From NCBI GenBank assembly GCA_002477275.1, contig DLOU01000018.1:1-10449 (forward strand): DNA of 10,449 nucleotides, given 5' to 3'. The notes under the pieces were generated by a model that ran no database searches, was not told the origin of the DNA, and worked only from the letters and a program-made list of their open reading frames with translations. The position numbers were made by a program, and so were the translations under genes. Source of the DNA: Caryophanales bacterium UBA7476. GTDB lineage: Bacteria; Bacillota_I; Bacilli_A; RF39; UBA660. Positions 4,386 to 10,449 of the stretch are shown here, piece by piece; within the stretch, counting starts at the first letter, position 1, and each line of letters begins with the position of its first letter.

Positions 4386-6953
4386 ATGCAAGAACTACAA
4401 AATCTTGTAAATCAATTTGAATCTAGTTTTAACTTTTATATATTAAGAAATAATTACGGATCTAGTAGCGCTTCAAATGAATTTATTGATAGATATTTAG
4501 CAATCAAAAATCATATGTGGTGGAATGATGAAACAAAATATGCAAATTTAAGTGAATTATTAAAAGAAAGTATGGAAGCAACTTTAACTACTACACGTTC
4601 TATTGATAAAATAAATAATTTGTGGAAACCAGATTTTAATAGTATAAAACAAGATACCGAATATTACGAAGCTGATGTATCTTTAAGAAGTAAAACTGTT
4701 TGCGAAGCAATACAACAACTTTTTGAAAATCCGGAAATAAGAAAAAATTTATCAAATGCTGAACTTTATAATTTATATGGAAGTTATTATCAAATTTCAA
4801 ATCATATAAAAAATAAAACATTAACAGATGCAATCTTAATTGATATAGAAACAAAACTACGTCCCATAAGTGATAAAATTTGGACTTCATCTATAACTAA
4901 CCCTGAAAGTTTTAAACCGGGTGAGCCATTTATGTTTATAGTGCATAATGTATCAAAAACAGATATGGAAACAACCAATATAAACGAACACTCTGCTAGA
5001 AGTGGTAGAATATCTGCGTCTTTGATTACTGATAAAGAAATGGGTGTTTACGGATCTCATAAGTACGGATTTATATATCCCAACGATTCAAAAATTATAA
5101 CTTCTGGATATAAAGATTTATATAGTTATGAAACTCAAAAAGAAGGCAATTATTATCAAAATCATAATAATTCAATGCTAATAACGCCACAAGCAATGGA
5201 AAGTTATTCAGCAAATTTGAGCGTTCAAGAAAATGGAAAAAGATTAAATAATGATAATGCAAATATTTATAATGAAGTTTTACTTGATTCTACTACTGGA
5301 TTAAAACCGGTTGGAATTTATTGTATAACATTCGGGGAAAAAGAATTAAGTTATGATTATCAATCAGCAAAAAAATTAGCAGAACAATCAGGATTACCAT
5401 TAATAGATATTGATATTTCACTTTATAGAACAAAAGGAAATAAAGGAACTTATTTAATTGATGAAGAAGCTTTAAGTGTTAAAGAACAAAAGTTATTCGC
5501 AGAAAACTTTTTAAAACAATACTATAAAAGTAAAGGCCACGATTTAGCAACAGCACAAGATTTTACAGAAGCCGATTTAAAATTATATCAAGATGTAATC
5601 ATAGATATATTTTTAACCCAAAAGAAAGAAAATAATGTTAGTCCGGAAAATTTGTTTAAATTATTTGAAGAAGCAAAACAAACAAGAAAAAATAAAGCTG
5701 AAAACTATAATACTTATATTAATGAAATGTCTGATTTAAAAGAAGCTTTAAATAATTTTAACCAAGCATTATCTACTTGTGATAATGAAGTAATTAGAAA
5801 TTCTATAATGGAACAAAGTAATGAAATTATCAGAAGAATGCAAGCTTTAAATAAATTAATTGAAAATACAAATAGCATTGGGTTGTCTGCGGATAACTGG
5901 ATATACCAAAGTAATGTAGTATCAAAAGAGATAATTGGCAATTTCACACCATTTAATACTGAAATAATAGAATTTAATGGTGAAAAAATCACTATAATAT
6001 CAGGTTATAAATCTAAACAAGAATTGGAACAAACAAAACAAGAAATGTTAAAGCAAGTAGATTTATCACGTGATCCTATGCAAAGAAGATTAGAACACGC
6101 CAAACGAGTTATTGAAGTTAAATTTAATGCTTATGAAACAAACTCTGTAAATATTGCTTTTGCTACTTATAAACAAACTACCCCAGAATTAGAACAATTA
6201 AAAACAACTAGCCATTCATTTATTGATATATCTTCTCTTGATAAAGATATAACTAAATATGATGAATTAGTAGCATTACAACAACAATTAATGACAGAGA
6301 TACAAAATTTATCAGATAATAGAAAAGTTTATGATGGAGCTTCTAGTATAGAATGGTTAGAACAAACTCAAAAAGAAAGTGCAACTAAAATAGAAACTTA
6401 TAAAAATTCTATTACATCAAACGAGCAAGAGTTAATCTCACTACGTCAACGTCAAGATGAATTGTTAAGAGAAAAAGCAGAATTAGATAAAAAAGGATTT
6501 TTTGGTAAAATGTTTGCTAATAAAAGAATTAATGAAAATACAACTAACTTATCAGATTTAAAAAGACAAATTGAAAGATTAGAACACGAAGTTAGCACGA
6601 CGAAAGATAGTATGGAATATGAAGAAAAATATATTAAGCAAATTACTGATAACTTTTTATCAAGTTTTGGTTTAAATGGTATGTCATTAGAAGATTATAA
6701 AAAAAGATTAGCAACAATCGTACCAAATGCAGAAAAATTAACAGATCCTTTTATGCAAAAAGAACTGGAAGAAAAGTTAAAAATAGTAGAACAAAAAATA
6801 TCTGAAATGCAAATAGATAAACAAAAAGAACAACAAATGAGGCAAGCACTAGAACAAAAGAAAATAGAAGTTGGATTATCAACTCCACAACCAATTATTA
6901 CTGAAACACCAGAAGAATTTGAGGTTGATAAAAAAACAGGTATTTCTAGGTAA
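4386..6953 (+). CDS. Large unrecognised protein with central globular domain and C-terminal coiled coil
   Basis: The 855-residue product matches no family I can name. Residues 1-170 are mainly helical. Residues 175-350 read as a folded mixed alpha/beta domain: EPFMFIVHNVS (180-190), RISASLITD (208-216), YGFIYPNDSKIITSGYKDLYS (227-247), IYNEVLL (294-300), LKPVGIYCITFG (306-317) and SGLPLIDIDISLY (335-347). His187, the SAS strand and Glu297 could be an ADP-ribosyltransferase-like H/S/E set, but this is weak inference. Residues 360-600 are helical with one beta segment near 522-540. Residues 625-745 and 785-830 are rich in Glu, Lys, Gln and Leu and are probable coiled coils, broken by a KKGFFGKMFANK turn at 702-713. 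There is no signal peptide or membrane helix. The ATG is supported by AAGGTGGTG at 4373-4381. It sits 18 bp after the previous gene and 11 bp before the next. A scaffold or large effector role is possible. Confidence 0.8.
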   Translation: MQELQNLVNQFESSFNFYILRNNYGSSSASNEFIDRYLAIKNHMWWNDETKYANLSELLKESMEATLTTTRSIDKINNLWKPDFNSIKQDTEYYEADVSLRSKTVCEAIQQLFENPEIRKNLSNAELYNLYGSYYQISNHIKNKTLTDAILIDIETKLRPISDKIWTSSITNPESFKPGEPFMFIVHNVSKTDMETTNINEHSARSGRISASLITDKEMGVYGSHKYGFIYPNDSKIITSGYKDLYSYETQKEGNYYQNHNNSMLITPQAMESYSANLSVQENGKRLNNDNANIYNEVLLDSTTGLKPVGIYCITFGEKELSYDYQSAKKLAEQSGLPLIDIDISLYRTKGNKGTYLIDEEALSVKEQKLFAENFLKQYYKSKGHDLATAQDFTEADLKLYQDVIIDIFLTQKKENNVSPENLFKLFEEAKQTRKNKAENYNTYINEMSDLKEALNNFNQALSTCDNEVIRNSIMEQSNEIIRRMQALNKLIENTNSIGLSADNWIYQSNVVSKEIIGNFTPFNTEIIEFNGEKITIISGYKSKQELEQTKQEMLKQVDLSRDPMQRRLEHAKRVIEVKFNAYETNSVNIAFATYKQTTPELEQLKTTSHSFIDISSLDKDITKYDELVALQQQLMTEIQNLSDNRKVYDGASSIEWLEQTQKESATKIETYKNSITSNEQELISLRQRQDELLREKAELDKKGFFGKMFANKRINENTTNLSDLKRQIERLEHEVSTTKDSMEYEEKYIKQITDNFLSSFGLNGMSLEDYKKRLATIVPNAEKLTDPFMQKELEEKLKIVEQKISEMQIDKQKEQQMRQALEQKKIEVGLSTPQPIITETPEEFEVDKKTGISR

Positions 6954-6964
6954 AGGTGTTTATT

Positions 6965-7696
6965 ATGAATTTATTTAATTTGTTTAAGGTAAAGAAAGAA
7001 TCAACTGAAAATTATTTTGATTCAATAATTAAAGAAAAAAAAGAAAACTTATACTCTTTTGATAAAAGATATATGAATCAAGAATCAAAGTTATTAAAAA
7101 TGTATGGTAATTCAAATACATACAACAAAAAAATTAAAATGATTGTTATAAGCGATACTCATAATTGTTTAAATGAAGATGATTTTAAAAAATTTGTAGA
7201 ACAACATAAAGAATATGATGTGTGTTTATTGCTAGGAGATCATCATTCAAACGATATTTCTATAATCTTAAAATATATTGATAATAATAAGATTTACGGA
7301 TTGTTAGGAAATCACGATTATGATTATTTAGAAGAATTTAATATTAATAATCTTAATGGCAAAACTATCAATATTAATGGAACAACAATTTTAGGAATAC
7401 AAGGCAGTTTTAAATATAAACCGTCTAATTTCCCGTCTTTTACTCAAAGAGAAAGTATATTGTTTTTAAATGATAAACCAAATGTAGATATATTAGTGAG
7501 TCATGACAATAGCTTTGATAATAATATGACTGGAAATCCAGCACATCAGGGATTGTTTGGTATTACGTATTACTTATTTAAAAACAAAGTACCATATCAT
7601 ATACACGGACACATTCATAATCCATATAAAAAAGAACTTTTAAATGGTACAAAAGAAATAAGTATTTATATGTATGAATATATAGAATTAAATTAA
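6965..7696 (+). CDS. Calcineurin-like metallophosphoesterase
   Basis: The 243-residue product carries the complete metal-binding signature of the calcineurin-like phosphoesterase superfamily, which uses two metal ions to cleave phosphomonoesters or phosphodiesters: VISDTH (Asp64, His66), LLLGDHHS (Asp92), LLGNHDYD (Asn116, His117), LVSHD (His180) and HGHIH (His216, His218). No active-site residue appears to be missing. An extra 55-residue, lysine-rich N-terminal extension precedes the catalytic domain; it has no signal peptide features and might contact a partner. The ATG at 6965 is chosen because AAAGGTG (6952-6958) is a well-spaced ribosome binding site; an in-frame GTG at 6956 lies within it. 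The substrate could be a nucleotide, a cyclic phosphate, a nucleic acid end or a dinucleoside polyphosphate. The HIT hydrolase in the same operon makes nucleotide substrates attractive, but this is inference. Confidence 0.9.
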   Translation: MNLFNLFKVKKESTENYFDSIIKEKKENLYSFDKRYMNQESKLLKMYGNSNTYNKKIKMIVISDTHNCLNEDDFKKFVEQHKEYDVCLLLGDHHSNDISIILKYIDNNKIYGLLGNHDYDYLEEFNINNLNGKTININGTTILGIQGSFKYKPSNFPSFTQRESILFLNDKPNVDILVSHDNSFDNNMTGNPAHQGLFGITYYLFKNKVPYHIHGHIHNPYKKELLNGTKEISIYMYEYIELN

Positions 7697-7713
7697 AAAG
7701 GAGTAAGATAAAT

Positions 7714-10347
7714 ATGATGATAAGCCCAGAGGGATATAGAAAAGAACTTGAAAATTTAACACCAGAAGAATTATACGAGAGAAAAAAAGGACTTGAAAAA
7801 TTTATAAATGATTATGAAAATAATAATCTTCCGCAACAGGATTATTTAGTTAAGCCATCTCCACAAACAAGATATGGATTATATAAGGAATATTTAAATG
7901 AAGTAATAGATGAAATTGGTATGAGAAGACATCAATCAGAATGGAACGGCGTTAAAGTGTCAAAATCGCAATGTGCTGATTGTAAAAATTATCTAGGAGA
8001 TATAAATTGTAAAATATATGGTGAAATAGCTTCTGACATTTTAGGAAATAAAAAAACTTGTCCCGAAAGAAAAGATAGTATTGTAGAAGATGAAAATAGT
8101 TTTGAATTTTTAAACAAAAAAATAGAAAAATTAACAAAAGAATTAGCAGAAGCTTATAGAAATAACGATCAAGAACAAATAACTAAACTACAAGATAAAA
8201 TTAAGGAAGCTACTGATAAACAATTAAAAAAAGATGTAGATAAATTAGTTAAGGAAGATATAAAAAAAGAAAAAGAATATATAAAACAAAATCCAGATAA
8301 AGAAAAAATAAAAGAACAACAAAAAGTTATAGACGAAATTAACAAAAGAATTGTAGCATATTTAGTAGAAAACTGGACTATGTCAACGCCAGAATTTAAA
8401 GCATTAAAGAAAGAATTAAGAGTAGCTATTTCTAGAATGGAATGTTATAAAAATGCAATATATGATGAAAAAGAAATTGAAAGATTTTATAATGAGGGTA
8501 TCTTATTAGAAGAAGAAATTTTAGGAAAAGCTTCTTATATAAATAGAGAAAATTTATTAAATAAATTAGGATATTTATATAATTATAAAGAAAAAAGAAA
8601 CAATTATTTAACTGAAAAAGATTTTATTCTTGATGAATTAAAAACAATAAAAAATGAATTAATGTCTAATGACGGTATAGAAATACCTTATACCCCATGC
8701 GTAAGAGCACAACATTGTATTAATGAATTTATATATTATTTAGAACGAAATCAAGCTAATGATTGTCTTATGGATATATATGAAGTTATAGAATCAGATA
8801 AAAATACGATTTATAACGATCATTTTAATAAAGATTATAAATATTCAACTTATATTGGAAATGAAGAAAAATCAATTATATTAAATATGGTTAATAGATT
8901 GGAAGCTCATTTAAATAATTCTAACAATCAATATTCAACTGAAAAACTATTTGAAAAAGCTAAATCAGATTTTAATATTTTTGTAGAAAATGAATATGGA
9001 AATAATAAATCTTTATCATTACCTTTACCTGTATCACATAATAAGTTAAAATCACTAATATTATTATCAGCAGTAGAAGAAAATGCGGAAATATATAATT
9101 GTGGATATGTTCTTATTGATACAATTTCAGGAAATATAGAATATGAATTACAACCGGAACATCTTCTTTCAAATGATCCAAAATTAAATTTATTAAACTT
9201 TATACCTAAAAAAGAAATATTAATCAACAGTAAAGAAGAATATGATAGTTTATATAGCAAATACTTTAAATTATTAGACGATTTAATTTTAATGTATTAT
9301 AGTAAAAAAGAATACATATCAAAAACAGATAAAATAGAAGAATTTTTAAATATTTATAGAAATATAGTCTCTGAATCAGAACAAATTGAATATTCGCTAA
9401 ATAATGAATTTTTATCTTGGTGTTTAATTTCAGTACCAAGACAAGAAATTAAAAAACTTAATTTTGAAAAATCAACAGCTATTATTAGAGAAACATATCT
9501 TGATGAGAACGGACACGAACGTGATAGAGAAAGAACTATTGAAGTGCCTAATTTCTCAAATAATAATTTAATTGATAAAATAGATAATAAATTAAAAGAA
9601 ATTAATCCTAATTACGAAGTACCCGCACCATTAGATATGGATAACTATAATAAAGATGAAAAGCATAATGTTAATGAATTGATAGAAAAAATAGATGAAA
9701 AAATAGAAAAAATCGATAATGAAATTGCTATAGAAATTAGTAATGAAATTAAAAAATTACCTGATAATACAGAATTTAATTTTCAACAATTTATGAAAAA
9801 TTATGATATTACTGACAAAGAAAAATTTTCAATTTCTAATTTAATAATAGATTATTGCAAAAATAATAATATAGTTATAGTGGAAAAAATGCCTGATGCT
9901 GATCTAGGGCTACCTTGGAATATTCCTAGAATTAAAAAATCAAATAATAAAAAAGCAGTAGAAGATATTTTTAATAAATTTGTGAATGAATTTATAGAAA
10001 AAAACGAGGAAATAGAATTAAGGGATAATCAAAAAAATATAACTTATTCTATTCAAAAAAATGGTGATAATTTTTATCTTAAATTAGAAAAAAACATAAA
10101 ATCAAATGATAATATAAATAATTTGTTTGAAGAAATAAAAAAATATAATGATTTAGTAAATAACTCTAATGACTTCTGGCCTAACCCAGAACAAGAATAT
10201 CCAGATTTGATGATACTATGGGAGATTATAACTAAAATTAAAAATGACACAAATAAAACAAATGGTGCTTTGAAGTACCCTGATAACTGGGAAGATATGC
10301 TTTCAAAAATAAAAGAACAAATAATAAATGCTATAAACGAAAAATAA
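7714..10347 (+). CDS. Large lysine-rich protein with cysteine knuckle and coiled coil
   Basis: The 877-residue product is not recognised as a named family. Residues 85-120 hold a probable zinc knuckle: Cys87, Cys90, Cys99 and Cys116, spaced CxxC-x8-C-x16-C, ending in TCPERK; such four-cysteine modules occur in many small Firmicutes and phage-associated proteins. Residues 128-215 are a strong coiled coil (KKIEKLTKELAEAYRNNDQE and onward). Residues 220-400 are helical. Residues 410-530 look globular and mixed (SLPLPVSHNKLKSLILLSA, CGYVLIDTISGNIEYEL). Residues 655-682 are a short degenerate heptad-like repeat (IEKIDEKIEKIDNEI). Residues 683-740 might be a small winged-helix-like unit, with low confidence. 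There is no signal peptide or membrane helix. The first ATG follows AAGGAG (7698-7703); a second ATG directly after it is possible. It is the last gene of the five-gene operon, 17 bp after the phosphoesterase. Its coil and knuckle suggest a scaffold or nucleic-acid-contacting partner. Confidence 0.8.
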   Translation: MMISPEGYRKELENLTPEELYERKKGLEKFINDYENNNLPQQDYLVKPSPQTRYGLYKEYLNEVIDEIGMRRHQSEWNGVKVSKSQCADCKNYLGDINCKIYGEIASDILGNKKTCPERKDSIVEDENSFEFLNKKIEKLTKELAEAYRNNDQEQITKLQDKIKEATDKQLKKDVDKLVKEDIKKEKEYIKQNPDKEKIKEQQKVIDEINKRIVAYLVENWTMSTPEFKALKKELRVAISRMECYKNAIYDEKEIERFYNEGILLEEEILGKASYINRENLLNKLGYLYNYKEKRNNYLTEKDFILDELKTIKNELMSNDGIEIPYTPCVRAQHCINEFIYYLERNQANDCLMDIYEVIESDKNTIYNDHFNKDYKYSTYIGNEEKSIILNMVNRLEAHLNNSNNQYSTEKLFEKAKSDFNIFVENEYGNNKSLSLPLPVSHNKLKSLILLSAVEENAEIYNCGYVLIDTISGNIEYELQPEHLLSNDPKLNLLNFIPKKEILINSKEEYDSLYSKYFKLLDDLILMYYSKKEYISKTDKIEEFLNIYRNIVSESEQIEYSLNNEFLSWCLISVPRQEIKKLNFEKSTAIIRETYLDENGHERDRERTIEVPNFSNNNLIDKIDNKLKEINPNYEVPAPLDMDNYNKDEKHNVNELIEKIDEKIEKIDNEIAIEISNEIKKLPDNTEFNFQQFMKNYDITDKEKFSISNLIIDYCKNNNIVIVEKMPDADLGLPWNIPRIKKSNNKKAVEDIFNKFVNEFIEKNEEIELRDNQKNITYSIQKNGDNFYLKLEKNIKSNDNINNLFEEIKKYNDLVNNSNDFWPNPEQEYPDLMILWEIITKIKNDTNKTNGALKYPDNWEDMLSKIKEQIINAINEK

Positions 10348-10364
10348 CCAAACGGTTATTTTTT
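10340..10364 (+). terminator. Intrinsic terminator overlapping the last stop codon, probably bidirectional
   Basis: AAAAATAACC (10340-10349) pairs perfectly with GGTTATTTTT (10354-10363) around an AAAC loop, and the T run reaches 10364. The stem includes the TAA stop of the preceding gene. The A-rich left arm gives a T run on the - strand too, so the hairpin could also end a convergent gene on that strand. Confidence 0.85.
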
Positions 10365-10381
10365 GCTTTATAAGGAACTAT

Positions 10382-10449
10382 TTAGCTTGAATCTATGATT
10401 ATTCTATTGGAAGATTTAAACAATCGTTCAGTAGATTCTAAACCGATTA
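10382..10449 (-). CDS. Possible 3' end of a convergent gene, partial
   Basis: On the - strand one frame is open from the window edge for 21 codons, giving IGLESTERLFKSSNRIIIDSS before a TAA whose complement is at 10382-10384. The other two - strand frames meet a stop within seven codons of the edge. The hairpin at 10340-10364 would serve as its terminator, about 17 bp past the stop. The tail is too short to identify, and an open run of this length can arise by chance. A + strand reading from the ATG at 10395 is also open to the edge but lacks a well-placed ribosome binding site. Confidence 0.3.
   Translation of the reverse strand, partial: IGLESTERLFKSSNRIIIDSS

Noticed and set aside
5714..5992. 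Open frame of 92 codons on the - strand with hydrophobic stretches
   Set aside because: It is antisense to the 855-residue protein. Its hydrophobicity comes from reverse-reading Lys/Asn/Glu-rich codons, and there is no promoter or ribosome binding site.
8928..9260. Open frame of 110 codons on the - strand
   Set aside because: It is a shadow of the 877-residue protein gene, with no start signals and a serine/phenylalanine-rich composition typical of antisense frames.
9676..9759. A-rich repeated stretch (IEKIDEKIEKID) as a tandem DNA repeat
   Set aside because: The repeat is degenerate and follows the heptad pattern of a coiled coil, so it is better explained by protein constraints than by a DNA repeat.
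10395..10449. Start of a + strand gene at ATG 10395
   Set aside because: The frame is open to the edge for 18 codons, but the nearest purine-rich stretch (10373-10378) is about 16 bases upstream and no promoter is visible; it is too short to support.

Overview
The window is very AT-rich DNA from a low-GC Gram-positive bacterium. The strong GGAGG-type ribosome binding sites, extended -10 promoters, stem-plus-T-tract terminators and almost exclusive AGA arginine codons suggest Bacilli/Clostridia, perhaps one of the small-genome gut lineages near Erysipelotrichales/RF39 or the Mollicutes. All nine complete genes end in TAA. Tryptophan is encoded by TGG throughout, so the standard bacterial code is used rather than the TGA=Trp code of Mycoplasma. 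There are no transposases, phage structural genes, RNA genes or CRISPR arrays.

Layout: nine complete genes, all on the + strand, in three transcription units. Unit 1 (about 34-633) is a single small orphan gene with its own promoter and terminator. Unit 2 (about 684-3136) carries two tandem paralogous histidine phosphatases and a two-part protein with a C-terminal P-loop kinase-like domain. Unit 3 (about 3184-10364) is a tight five-gene operon with gaps of 11-18 bp: a HIT-family hydrolase, a possible ADP-ribosyltransferase-like protein, an 855-residue protein with an unrecognised globular domain and a coiled-coil tail, a calcineurin-like metallophosphoesterase, and an 877-residue protein with a cysteine knuckle and coiled coil. 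A terminator overlaps the stop of the last gene. The final 68 bases may hold the 3' end of a convergent gene. No gap between genes exceeds about 125 bp.

The most notable observation is that all three units carry, next to an extended -10 promoter (TGTTATAAT), a copy of an 18-bp imperfect palindrome close to TTAGTCATACAAGACTAA. This suggests one regulator controls all three. Five of the nine proteins belong to phosphoryl- or nucleotidyl-processing folds (two histidine phosphatases, P-loop kinase, HIT, metallophosphoesterase), and one or two more may be ADP-ribosyltransferase-like. A coordinated nucleotide, NAD/ADP-ribose or RNA-end processing system is a reasonable but unproven reading. The large coiled-coil proteins would be scaffolds or effectors. 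No known defence or toxin system was recognised.
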